This document shows positions 7,595 to 15,249 of a stretch of DNA of 21,572 nt, piece after piece. The notes beneath the pieces are model-generated. The model worked only from the letters and a program-made list of their open reading frames with translations. It ran no database searches and was not told where the DNA came from. Every line of letters begins with the position of its first letter. The first letter of the stretch is position 1. The DNA is from CAZGSN01 sp964371655 (GTDB lineage: Bacteria > Desulfobacterota > Binatia > HRBIN30): contig CAYJOD010000103.1 of the NCBI GenBank assembly GCA_964371655.1, positions 1-21,572 on the forward strand. The letters are read 5' to 3'. The position numbers and the translations under genes were made by a program.

Positions 7595-8911
7595 ATGAAC
7601 GAGAAGAACTTTCGAGCTTGCCTACTACTGGCTGCGCTTCTGACGGGCGCGTTGCTCGGTCGCGGCAAGGCCGCGGCGGAGGAGAGCTGCGCTTCCGAGA
7701 AGTGTCACGCCAAGCTGTTGACCGGCAGCACCGTTCACCCCGTGGCCGAGGATTGCAGCGGCTGTCACGAGTCCACCGCGCCCGCGCATCCCAAGAAAGG
7801 CCAGAAGACCTTCAAGCTGAGCCAGGAGCCGCCGGAGCTCTGCTACACGTGTCATGAGGCATTCGGAACCAAGAGCACGGTGCACCCCCCCGTGAAGGAA
7901 GGGATGTGCACGATGTGCCACAACCCGCACTCCTCCGACCAGCCCAAGCTGCTGGCACAGCCGCTAAAGGAATTGTGTGAAACCTGTCATGCCGATCATA
8001 CCGACTTCAAGGTCGTCCATGGCCCCGTCTCCGCCGGCGACTGCACCGCCTGTCATTCGCCGCATGAGTCGGAGCGGCCGAAGCTTCTGTTGAAAGATCA
8101 ACCGGAGCTCTGTTTCGGCTGCCATCTCGACGTCGCGGAGGTGGTGAAGACGAAGAAGAACGTGCATCCTGCCTTGGAGGGTGGATGTACCACCTGCCAT
8201 AACCCGCACGGTTCGCCATACCGCAAGATGCTTGCGGACGAAGGCCCGGAGGTGTGTTTTCTCTGTCATCCCGGCATCGGCGAGACGGTCAAAGGCTCGT
8301 CTGTCTCCCACCCTCCCGTCAAATCCGAGAAGGCCTGCGCCTCCTGCCATTCACCGCACGCCAGCGACAACACCACTCTCTTATTGAAGCCGGAGAAGGA
8401 GACCTGTCTGGGCTGTCACACCACCATCATCGGCAAGGAGATGACCGTCGTTCATGGCCCCATCGCCAAGAACAAGTGCACGCCCTGTCATAATCCCCAC
8501 GGCAGCCCGAACGAGAAGCTGCTGCTGAAGCCATTTCCCCCGGATCCGTACGTTCCGTACACCGACACCGCGTTCGCCTTGTGCTTCAGCTGCCATAAAC
8601 GCGATCTGCTCGAGTTTCCGGAGACCTCGTTTGCGACGAACTTTAGAGACGGGGAGAGGAACCTCCACTACCTGCACGTGAACAACAAGACCAAGGGGCG
8701 AAGCTGCAGGCTGTGCCACAACATCCACGGCAGCAGCAATCCGCGGCTGATCGCGGAGAGCGTGCCGTTCGGAAAATGGACTCTGCCGCTGCGCTACGTG
8801 AAGACCGAGACCGGCGGAGGCTGCGCGCCCGGCTGCCACAAGCCGCAGTACTACGACCGAAAAACTCCAGGGAAGAAGCCCGAGGGAGTGAAGCCGCCCC
8901 AGAAGGGCTGA
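7595..8911 (+). CDS. Modular multihaem cytochrome c (13 CXXCH plus CX4CH and CX3CH)
   Basis: Product of 438 residues from ATG 7595, with GAGGGG 8 nt upstream; an in-frame start at 7547 would bury the signal. The signal peptide runs to about residue 28 (cleavage near AAA-EE). Haem motifs start at about 32 (CX4CH, CASEKCH), 54, 83, 105, 128, 150, 173, 198, 221, 248, 271, 295, 330, 371 and 410 (CX3CH, CAPGCH), up to 15 haems. The centre is made of about five two-haem modules of 40-50 residues of the form ELCxxCH ... VHxP ... CTxCHNPHxS ... KLLL, and the pentahaem lipoprotein at 1371 uses the same module. Such closely spaced haems suit an elongated electron wire. It is the last gene of the + strand operon, 48 nt after the previous stop, and ends with a Lys/Pro-rich tail. 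Confidence 0.88.
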   Translation: MNEKNFRACLLLAALLTGALLGRGKAAAEESCASEKCHAKLLTGSTVHPVAEDCSGCHESTAPAHPKKGQKTFKLSQEPPELCYTCHEAFGTKSTVHPPVKEGMCTMCHNPHSSDQPKLLAQPLKELCETCHADHTDFKVVHGPVSAGDCTACHSPHESERPKLLLKDQPELCFGCHLDVAEVVKTKKNVHPALEGGCTTCHNPHGSPYRKMLADEGPEVCFLCHPGIGETVKGSSVSHPPVKSEKACASCHSPHASDNTTLLLKPEKETCLGCHTTIIGKEMTVVHGPIAKNKCTPCHNPHGSPNEKLLLKPFPPDPYVPYTDTAFALCFSCHKRDLLEFPETSFATNFRDGERNLHYLHVNNKTKGRSCRLCHNIHGSSNPRLIAESVPFGKWTLPLRYVKTETGGGCAPGCHKPQYYDRKTPGKKPEGVKPPQKG

Positions 8912-8951
8912 GGGTCTGTTGAAGGAATCAGTCGCGCAGCCAACGCCCGAT

Positions 8952-9013
8952 CGGTGCGCGCGGCGCACCCTACGATTTCACGGTCGTTTCTGTAGGGTGC
9001 GCCGTGCGCACCG
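8952..9013. repeat. REP-like palindrome at convergent gene ends
   Basis: A 22-bp arm (8952-8973) pairs with 8992-9013 with one mismatch around an 18-nt loop; the arm begins CGGTGCGC and ends GCACCCTAC. It resembles GTAGGGTGCGCC-type dispersed repeats that I recall from many bacterial genomes. It sits between the last cytochrome gene (+) and the secreted protein gene (-), so its hairpin could end transcription or protect mRNA from both sides. There is no U-tract. Confidence 0.75.
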
Positions 9014-9028
9014 AGGTGCGGCGGATGC

Positions 9029-9069
9029 GGCGTCGCGATTCTGAGCCGAGGCCCGTACTGCGCGACGCC
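9029..9069 (-). terminator. Possible hairpin after the Lcl-domain gene
   Basis: GGCGTCGCG (9029-9037) pairs perfectly with CGCGACGCC (9061-9069) around a 23-nt loop, 9 nt past the stop of the - strand gene at 9079. The lack of a T-run makes this a weak call. Confidence 0.25.
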
Positions 9070-9078
9070 TGTCTTCGG

Positions 9079-9873
9079 TCACAATCCGCCGCGCACGGCA
9101 CGCACGCTGTAGGGGATCTGCGCTTGGTCTGGGTTGCCTTTGTCGAAGCCGCCATCGACTTCGCCGAAGTGGAAGTTCACGGCCCACGCCGTGCCCGGGA
9201 TGTCCCGGTAGGAACTAGACGTCCAGAAGTAATCGGTTCCCTCGGACAGGGTGCAGCTGCAGGTTGTGACCGTGCAACCCGGCTCGCAGTTCGTGTCGAA
9301 GGCCGCGTTGATCGCCGGGAAACGATCCACACCCGCCGGGACCCGACCCACATCCACAAGGCTCTCCAGCTCGCGCCGGTTCGGTAGCCGCCAATCGCAG
9401 TGGTTTGCAAAACACGGTGGCATATTCAGCGCAGCAATCTTTTCGCTGAACGCGTGGTTCCAGGTGTAGGTCGTGTCGAGGTCGTGGATGCTGTCGTCGT
9501 TGGATAGTTTCTCCCACATCAAGCCGGTCACGTTGTCCTGGATCGTCCCATCCCCATTGTCCGTGTAGCTGAATGGGGTGCCAGCGTGGACCGCGCCATC
9601 CTGCCCCAGGGGTGAACCTGGGCACGCCCCGAGCGTGCCATCTCCCGCGTCGCACTGGTCTTGTCCCGTCGTCAGCAGCCCGGCGCTTGGCGATGCCTCG
9701 CATATGCCGAGAGCCGCGTTCACCACGCTCACAACCTCGTCGATGCTGACGCTGTGATCACCGTTGATGTCACCCGGGCAAGATGACGCGGCGTGCAAGC
9801 TCCGCACCGGGATCAGCACGGCGATCGAAAGCAAAGCGGGCAGCAGAAGCCATTTTGAAGATTGCATCGGCAT
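9079..9873 (-). CDS. Secreted protein with dockerin-like Ca-binding loop and Lcl (DUF1566) domain
   Basis: Product of 264 residues. ATG at 9873 has GGGAGG 4 nt upstream; ATG 9867 is equally possible, and an upstream in-frame ATG at 9918 is less likely because the signal peptide starts later. Residues 1-28 form a signal peptide (cleavage after LHA). DINGDHSVSIDE (35-46) is an EF-hand loop of the single dockerin-repeat type, preceded by CPG. A Cys/Gly-rich linker follows, then from about residue 101 an Lcl/DUF1566 domain with DNGDGTIQDNVTGLMWEKL, WRLPNRRELESL and YFWTSSSYRD and a C-terminal VRAVRGG. Lcl domains are named after the C-terminal region of a Legionella collagen-like adhesin and occur in secreted or surface proteins, so extracellular binding is likely, substrate unknown. 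It converges on the cytochrome operon and has no obvious functional link to it. Confidence 0.8.
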   Translation of the reverse strand: MPMQSSKWLLLPALLSIAVLIPVRSLHAASSCPGDINGDHSVSIDEVVSVVNAALGICEASPSAGLLTTGQDQCDAGDGTLGACPGSPLGQDGAVHAGTPFSYTDNGDGTIQDNVTGLMWEKLSNDDSIHDLDTTYTWNHAFSEKIAALNMPPCFANHCDWRLPNRRELESLVDVGRVPAGVDRFPAINAAFDTNCEPGCTVTTCSCTLSEGTDYFWTSSSYRDIPGTAWAVNFHFGEVDGGFDKGNPDQAQIPYSVRAVRGGL

Positions 9874-10420
9874 AGTACCTCCCGAAGCCTGGTTTAACGG
9901 AGCGAGGTGGGAAGGCAAGCTGGCGCTCTAGAAAAAGACAGCTGCTGTCTTGCGGCGACTGTCTCGACCCGTCAGCACGGGGATTCGGAGTGGCCCGAGA
10001 CTTCGGAGGTTGTCTCAAAACTCATTGGTGGTATAGGCTGGAAGCCTATACCACCAATGCTTTCTACGCCGAGATTGGGTTCTTGGTGGTATAGGCCTCT
10101 GGCCTGTACCACCTTGCCGCGGTCTTGAGACAACCTCTTCAGACCGCGGGCCTTACGAAGAGATTCGGGCTCCGAGCCCGAACCCTGATCGGACGGTGTC
10201 GATGTTGACTTTATCGGCGCCGTCGTCTTCCTTCTCTAGGTGACCGTAGCGCCCACGCCACCTTGATCACCGGCGCACAGTCCTGAGATGCCCCGCAGTG
10301 ACTGGCGTGCGGGCTGTATCAATCGTTAAGGTTGGTTCTCCGACGTGGAAGTTCCCCTGCGTGGCTGCTCGCGGCGCGCCGGGCGAAGATCGCAGATGGG
10401 TGACGAGCTCGAGCTTGAGT
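9874..10420. other. Palindrome-rich intergenic region upstream of prfC
   Basis: This 547-bp gap between two divergent genes should hold both promoters, but I could not pick either confidently. From left to right it contains a GACTGTCTCGA motif (9957-9967) like the repeat termini elsewhere, the composite repeat 10006-10137, a 9-bp inverted pair CCGCGGTCT/AGACCGCGG (10117-10125 and 10141-10149) and an 8-bp hairpin TTCGGGCT/AGCCCGAA (10164-10182). Bases 10183-10420 show nothing I can name. Confidence 0.6.
10006..10137. repeat. Composite palindromic repeat R1
   Basis: Perfect 13-bp terminal inverted repeats, GAGGTTGTCTCAA (10006-10018) and TTGAGACAACCTC (10125-10137), enclose two copies of one hairpin. 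10023-10059 is a perfect 17-bp stem with a GGA loop. 10085-10113 is a 13-bp stem with one mismatch and a TCT loop. Both hairpins share GGTGGTATAGGC. Confidence 0.85.
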
Positions 10421-12040
10421 ATGAGTGAGGCAAACGAAAGGCTGAAGACGGAGGTGCAACGACGGCGCACCTTCGCGATCATCTCTCATCCGGACGCCGG
10501 TAAGACGACGCTGACCGAGAAGCTGCTGCTCTACGGTGGTGCCGTGCACCTTGCCGGCTCGGTGAAGCAGCGGCGTGACGAACGCCACGCGACCAGCGAC
10601 TGGATGGCGCTCGAACGCGAGCGCGGCATCTCCATCGTCACCAGCGTGATGCAGTTTCCGTATCACGGCTATCAGCTCAACCTCCTTGATACACCTGGGC
10701 ACAACGACTTCAGCGAAGACACCTATCGCACTCTGGCGGCTGCCGACTGCGCGGTCATGCTGCTCGACAGCGTGAAGGGCGTCGAGCCGCAGACCATCAA
10801 GCTGTTCGAGGTCTGTCGGATGCGTCACATCCCCATCGTGACCTTCATCAACAAGATGGACCGCGACGGTCGCGATCCGTTCGACCTACTCGACGAGATC
10901 GAACGCGTGCTCGGGATTCCAGCCAGTCCGGCGAGCTGGCCGATCGGCTCGGGAGCGGCGTTCCAGGGCGTCTACGATCGCTGGAACCGGCGCGCCTTGC
11001 TGTTCGACCGCGGCGAACGCGGCGCGCATAAGGCGGCGATGCAGGTGAGTCACCTCGACGAGCCAGAGTTCCGCGCCGCCATCGGGGCGCGCGCCCATGA
11101 GAATCTGGCGGAGTCGCTGGCCCTGCTCTACGGCGCCGGCACGGAGTTCCACAAGGCCGCCTTCCTCGACGGCCAAGTCACGCCGGTCTTCTTCGGCAGT
11201 GCGCTGACCAACTTTGGAGTCGAGCCGTTTCTCGACCAGTTCGTCGAGCTGGCGCCGCCGCCGCTTGCGCGGGTGACTGCCGCGGGAACGGTGTTCCCCG
11301 ACAGCCCGGAATTTTCGGGCTTCGTATTCAAGATCCAGGCGAACATGGACCCGATGCATCGCGACCGCGTCGCCTTCGTGCGCGTGTGCTCGGGTCGCTT
11401 CGTGCGCGGTATGGAAGTGATCCACGGCCGTACCGGCAAGCGCCTCGTCCTCAAGCGCTCACTGCAGTTCAAGGCGCAGGAGCGCACCGTCATCGAGGAG
11501 GCCTTTGCCGGGGACATCGTCGGCATCTGGGACCCCGGTGTCTTGCGCATCGGCGACTCGCTCAGCACCAGCGAGGGTGTCGAGTTCGCCGGTATCCCAC
11601 GCTTCTCGCCGGAGCACTTCGTGCGTGTCCTGCTCACCGAACCGTTCAAGCGCAAGCAGTTGAAGAAAGGGATCGAGCAGCTCTCCGAGGAGGGCGCGGT
11701 TCAGGTCTTCTTCCATCGCCAGAGTCTAGAGCGCGATCCCATCCTCGGTGCCGTCGGGCGGCTGCAGTTCGAGGTGATCCAGCACCGCCTGAAGAACGAG
11801 TACGACGTCGAGGTCCGGTTCGAGCCCGTCCAGGCACAACACGCCCGTTGGGTGGAGGGTAGCTTCGATCCCGCCGACGTGGAGCGCAGTGGCGGTGTGC
11901 AATGCCTGGTCGACATCGAGAGCCGCCCGTTGCTGCTGTTCAAGAACGACTTCTGGTTGCGACAGACCCTCGAGCGCTACAAGAGCCTGAACTTCATCGC
12001 CGCTGTACAGCCCGGTCGCAGCCAGCGCGCCGCAGCTTGA
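10421..12040 (+). CDS. prfC: Peptide chain release factor 3 (RF3)
   Basis: Translational GTPase of 539 residues (E. coli RF3 has 529) that helps recycle RF1/RF2 after peptide release. ATG 10421 starts MSEANERLK just before the G domain; an in-frame start at 10298 would add 41 residues not typical of the family. Visible motifs are G1 SHPDAGKTT (22-30), switch I GISIVTS (69-75), G3 DTPGH followed by NDFSEDTYR (90-103; E. coli has EDFSEDTYR) and G4 NKMD (144-147). The C-terminal part keeps RF3-type blocks (PRFSPEHFVRV, LQFEVIQHRLKNEYDVEV). It is a single-gene unit with 12 bp between its stop and that of convergent pgsA, so no separate terminator fits there. Confidence 0.96.
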   Translation: MSEANERLKTEVQRRRTFAIISHPDAGKTTLTEKLLLYGGAVHLAGSVKQRRDERHATSDWMALERERGISIVTSVMQFPYHGYQLNLLDTPGHNDFSEDTYRTLAAADCAVMLLDSVKGVEPQTIKLFEVCRMRHIPIVTFINKMDRDGRDPFDLLDEIERVLGIPASPASWPIGSGAAFQGVYDRWNRRALLFDRGERGAHKAAMQVSHLDEPEFRAAIGARAHENLAESLALLYGAGTEFHKAAFLDGQVTPVFFGSALTNFGVEPFLDQFVELAPPPLARVTAAGTVFPDSPEFSGFVFKIQANMDPMHRDRVAFVRVCSGRFVRGMEVIHGRTGKRLVLKRSLQFKAQERTVIEEAFAGDIVGIWDPGVLRIGDSLSTSEGVEFAGIPRFSPEHFVRVLLTEPFKRKQLKKGIEQLSEEGAVQVFFHRQSLERDPILGAVGRLQFEVIQHRLKNEYDVEVRFEPVQAQHARWVEGSFDPADVERSGGVQCLVDIESRPLLLFKNDFWLRQTLERYKSLNFIAAVQPGRSQRAAA

Positions 12041-12052
12041 TTGCGTCCGGCA

Positions 12053-12649
12053 CTACGCCACGGGCAGCGAGCCGCTGCCGCGCGTGAAGTGGCGGATGAC
12101 TTTGACGTGGTAGTCGACGCCCGACCATAGTCCGACGACCAACGCGATCCATAGGAAGTACATGCCGGCGCTGTGCCAGTCGATGCCCAGGAATGGGTAG
12201 TGCAACAGCAGGCCGTGCACCGCGAGTACCTGGAAGACGGTCTTGTACTTGCCGAGCTCCTCGGCAGCGACCACGACGCCTTGCCCGAGGGCCACGGCCC
12301 GTAGCGCCGTTACCGCGAGCTCGCGGCCGATGATTACCGCGACCATCCAGGCCGGTACCCGCGTCATGCCGGCGAGCATGATCAGCGCGGCGGCGACGAT
12401 GAACTTGTCGGCCAGCGGGTCCATCACCGTGCCGAACGTCGTGCTCATGCCCCAACGACGCGCGAGGTAGCCGTCGAAGAAGTCCGAGATGCTTGCGGCG
12501 AAGAAGGTCAAGGCGGCGAGCAGGCTCGATTGCGGTCCGGGGTCGAGGAGGAGAACCACCAACAGCGGGATCAGGAGGATGCGGAAGACGGTGAGGACGT
12601 TCGGAAGGTTCGCCCACTTCTGCAGCGAGTCGCTCGACGGCTGCGGCAT
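12053..12649 (-). CDS. pgsA: CDP-diacylglycerol-glycerol-3-phosphate 3-phosphatidyltransferase
   Basis: Integral membrane enzyme of 198 residues making phosphatidylglycerol phosphate from CDP-diacylglycerol and glycerol 3-phosphate, the first committed step to phosphatidylglycerol and cardiolipin. The CDP-alcohol phosphotransferase motif D-x2-D-G-x2-A-R-x8-G-x3-D-x3-D is complete (Asp56, Asp59, Gly60, Ala63, Arg64, Gly73, Asp77, Asp81). NLPNVLTVFRILLIPLLV near the N terminus is typical of PgsA, and several hydrophobic helices follow. The start ATG lies 9 nt after the stop of the transglycosylase gene, and the RBS-like AGGTGAG overlaps that stop, suggesting translational coupling in a two-gene operon. 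Confidence 0.93.
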   Translation of the reverse strand: MPQPSSDSLQKWANLPNVLTVFRILLIPLLVVLLLDPGPQSSLLAALTFFAASISDFFDGYLARRWGMSTTFGTVMDPLADKFIVAAALIMLAGMTRVPAWMVAVIIGRELAVTALRAVALGQGVVVAAEELGKYKTVFQVLAVHGLLLHYPFLGIDWHSAGMYFLWIALVVGLWSGVDYHVKVIRHFTRGSGSLPVA

Positions 12650-12658
12650 GAGCGCGGC

Positions 12659-13291
12659 TCACCTCTGGCGCAGATACGAATCGCGGAAAGCGATGACGCG
12701 GCTGACGTAGTCGATGGTCTCGGGGTAAGGCGGGATGCCGCCGTGTTTGTCGACCGCGGCCTCGCCGGCGTTGTAGGCCGCCAGCGCCAGGCGCAGGTTG
12801 CCGCTGTAACGTTCCAGCAAGTAATGCAGATGGCGGACGCCGCCGTCGATATTGTCCTTGGCGTCGAATACGCGCCACACGCCGTGCATGCGCGCGGTGC
12901 CGGGCATCAACTGCATCATGCCGCGGGCACCCTTCGGTGACACCGCGTACGGTACGAAATCGGATTCGGTGCGAATCACCGCCTTGATCAGAGCGGCGTC
13001 TACCTGATGGCGCTCGGCCACTTGCGCGATGATCTCGTCATAAGCCTTGCGGCGCGTGCCGTCGATGCGCCCGGTGCCGGGGCTGAAGCTGAAGCTACTT
13101 CTCCAGCTCGCTCCAGGGATCTTCCACGTCGCCGGCATGTAGTACTGGTAATAGGACTCGGCCGGAGCGTTGGAGAAGTGCAGGCTCCCCGCGGTGTCGC
13201 GGTACAGGTAGATGTCGGCAAAGGCGCGGCCGGCAGAGAGGATAATCCCCAGACACACAAGAACGCAGATCCCGGATCGCCCCGCACGCAT
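12659..13291 (-). CDS. Lytic transglycosylase, SLT domain with N-terminal DUF4124-like region
   Basis: Secreted protein of 210 residues. A signal peptide (LVCLGIILSAGRAFA, to about 25) is followed by DIYLYRDTAGSLHFSNAP, a DUF4124-like segment. The SLT goose-lysozyme-like domain follows: VIRTESDFVPYAVSPKGARG with catalytic Glu109, MMQLMPGTA (125-133), LALAAYNAGEAAV (168-180) and GIPPYPETIDYVSRV (185-199). Such enzymes cleave peptidoglycan between MurNAc and GlcNAc with 1,6-anhydro product formation, for wall turnover or assembly of envelope machines. It is the first gene of the unit with pgsA. Numbering is from ATG 13291, which has only a weak ribosome-binding site. Confidence 0.92.
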   Translation of the reverse strand: MRAGRSGICVLVCLGIILSAGRAFADIYLYRDTAGSLHFSNAPAESYYQYYMPATWKIPGASWRSSFSFSPGTGRIDGTRRKAYDEIIAQVAERHQVDAALIKAVIRTESDFVPYAVSPKGARGMMQLMPGTARMHGVWRVFDAKDNIDGGVRHLHYLLERYSGNLRLALAAYNAGEAAVDKHGGIPPYPETIDYVSRVIAFRDSYLRQR

Positions 13292-13373
13292 GACTCGTTG
13301 AAGGTATGTGGGCGCGGGCGTCTGGTCAACCGAATTCTGGCGCTCAGGGCTGTTCAGTGTAGGCGCGCGCGCC

Positions 13374-13506
13374 TGAGATCGTCTTGAAATTCGCTTGAGG
13401 CTGGTGGCTTGAGGCTCGGGGCTTGGGTTTTCCAGCTCTTCCCGAGCCCCCAGCCCCTAGTCACGAGCCCCAGGAAGAGTTTTGAGACAAGTTCGCCAGA
13501 GCGTGG
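13374..13506. repeat. Composite repeat R2, shares its core with R4 in opposite orientation
   Basis: This fills much of the 285-bp gap between the divergent transglycosylase and nadB genes. The ends are GAGATCGTCTTGAAAT (13375-13390) and GTTTTGAGACAA (13479-13490), and the interior is GGGGCTCG/CGAGCCCC-rich. About 100 bp are nearly identical to the complement of 20251-20351, with two identical runs of about 30 and 42 nt. The right flank TCGCCAGAGCGTGG (13493-13506) recurs inverted at 21550-21563. Confidence 0.85.
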
Positions 13507-13576
13507 GCTTGGTGGCGCGTGAGCCAGTCGTGCCCCCACTACCTGGTGCTGTGACATATGCTAAGGCAGACCGCCG

Positions 13577-15181
13577 ATGGATGCGGACTTCCTGGTAATT
13601 GGTAGCGGCCTCGCGGGGCTTACCTTTGCGCTGCATGCGGCGCGTACCGGCACCGTCGTGGTTCTCAGCAAGGATCGTCTTCCGGAGAGCGCCACCAACT
13701 ATGCGCAAGGAGGAATCGCGACGGTCTGGAGTCCGGAAGACTCCTTCGAATCGCACAGCTTGGATACGGTCGATGCCGGAGCCAACCTCTGCCATCGCGA
13801 CATCGTGGACCTGGTCGTCGGTGAGGGGCCGGATGTCGTTCACGAGTTGATCGCTCTGGGGACGCGGTTTTCGCTGCGCGAAGGGACCGAAGAGCCCGAG
13901 TACGATCTCGGTCGTGAGGGGGGCCACACGCGCCGGCGGATTCTGCACGCGTCGGATGCGACCGGGGCCGAGATCATGCGCGCCCTCGTTCTCGCGGTAC
14001 GGCAAGAGCCCAAGATCACGGTGCTGGAGCGCCACATGGCCGTCGATCTGCTCGTCGATGCCAAGTTCGACGCGGCGATTGCTGAGCCCTCGTGTTGGGG
14101 CGCCTACGCGCTCGACCTGTCTACGGGGACGGTGAAACGCTTTCGCGCGTCGGCGACCCTGCTGGCCACTGGTGGGGCCGGCAAGGTGTATCTCTACACC
14201 AGCAACCCCGACATCGCGACCGGTGACGGTATCGCCATGGCATATCGGGCTGGTGCGCCCGTCGGTAACATGGAGTTCTTCCAGTTCCATCCCACCTGTC
14301 TGTACCATCCCCAGGCCAAGTCATTCTTGATCACCGAGGCGATGCGCGGCGAGGGTGCGATCCTGCGCCGACCGGACGGTACGGCGTTCATGAAGCGCTA
14401 CGACGCCAAGGCCGAGCTGGCACCGCGTGACATCGTCGCCCGCGCCATCGACAGCGAGATGAAGGTGCACGGCTTCGAGCATGTATTCCTGGACATCACG
14501 CATCGTGACGCCGGCTTCATCCGCGGCCGCTTCCCGCACATTTATGAGCGCTGTCTCGATTTTGGCATCGACATCACCAAGCAGCCGATCCCGGTGGTGC
14601 CGGCGGCGCACTATTGCTGCGGCGGGGTGATCACCGATGCGCATGGCGCCACCAACATCCGGCGTCTGTTTGCTGCCGGCGAGGTGACGATGACCGGTCT
14701 GCACGGCGCCAATCGGCTGGCGTCGAACTCGCTCCTCGAAGCCGCAGTGTTCGGTCGCCGTGCGGCCGCCGCGGCCACGCAATTCGCTGCGGTCGGGCGC
14801 GCTCCGTGGCCGGCACTACCGGAGTGGAACCCGGGGAGTGCCGTCGATAGCGACGAGTCGGTCGTGGTCACGCAAAACTGGGACGAAGTTCGCCGCTTCA
14901 TGTGGAACTACGTCGGGATCGTTCGCTCCAAGCGGCGCCTGGCGCGCGCTCTCAAACGCATCAACCTGCTTCAGGCCGAGATTCGCGAGTACTACTGGGA
15001 CTTCCTGATCACCGGTGACCTGATCGAGCTACGCAACATCGCTCTGGTTGCCGAGCTGATCATTCGCTGTGCGATCGAGCGCAAGGAAAGCCGCGGCCTG
15101 CACTACAACATCGACTACCCCAACCGCGACGACGAGCACTGGCTACATGATACCGTGCTCGATCCGGAGCACGCGCAATAG
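13577..15181 (+). CDS. nadB: L-aspartate oxidase
   Basis: FAD flavoprotein of 534 residues (E. coli 540) oxidising L-aspartate to iminoaspartate in de novo NAD synthesis. ATG 13577 has AAGG 10 nt upstream and begins directly with the Rossmann strand: VIGSGLAG (GxGxxG at 9-14). Other family blocks are SATNYAQGGIA, EGGHTRRRILHASDATG, FHPTCLYHP, EAMRGEGAILRR, HYCCGGV and GEVTMTGLHGANRLASNSLLE. The C-terminal helical domain (WNYVGIVRSKRRLARAL) is complete. No nadA or nadC is adjacent; the gene stands alone between two repeat clusters. Confidence 0.96.
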   Translation: MDADFLVIGSGLAGLTFALHAARTGTVVVLSKDRLPESATNYAQGGIATVWSPEDSFESHSLDTVDAGANLCHRDIVDLVVGEGPDVVHELIALGTRFSLREGTEEPEYDLGREGGHTRRRILHASDATGAEIMRALVLAVRQEPKITVLERHMAVDLLVDAKFDAAIAEPSCWGAYALDLSTGTVKRFRASATLLATGGAGKVYLYTSNPDIATGDGIAMAYRAGAPVGNMEFFQFHPTCLYHPQAKSFLITEAMRGEGAILRRPDGTAFMKRYDAKAELAPRDIVARAIDSEMKVHGFEHVFLDITHRDAGFIRGRFPHIYERCLDFGIDITKQPIPVVPAAHYCCGGVITDAHGATNIRRLFAAGEVTMTGLHGANRLASNSLLEAAVFGRRAAAAATQFAAVGRAPWPALPEWNPGSAVDSDESVVVTQNWDEVRRFMWNYVGIVRSKRRLARALKRINLLQAEIREYYWDFLITGDLIELRNIALVAELIIRCAIERKESRGLHYNIDYPNRDDEHWLHDTVLDPEHAQ

Positions 15182-15249
15182 AGACTGGTTGCTCGTGGGT
15201 GTCCGACAAGTTCGCAGAAGAACGGCGGCATTCGAAACCGCACCGATCA

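Noticed and set aside
10006..10137. Composite repeats read as intrinsic terminators
   Set aside because: The stems are long but none is followed by a T-run, and the same ends occur in gaps with different gene orientations.
13292..13576. Small genes inside the R2 and R4 repeats (both encode a similar KLFLGLVTRGWGLGKSW stretch)
   Set aside because: The shared peptide only reflects the nucleotide repeat; no start signals or protein-like conservation are visible.
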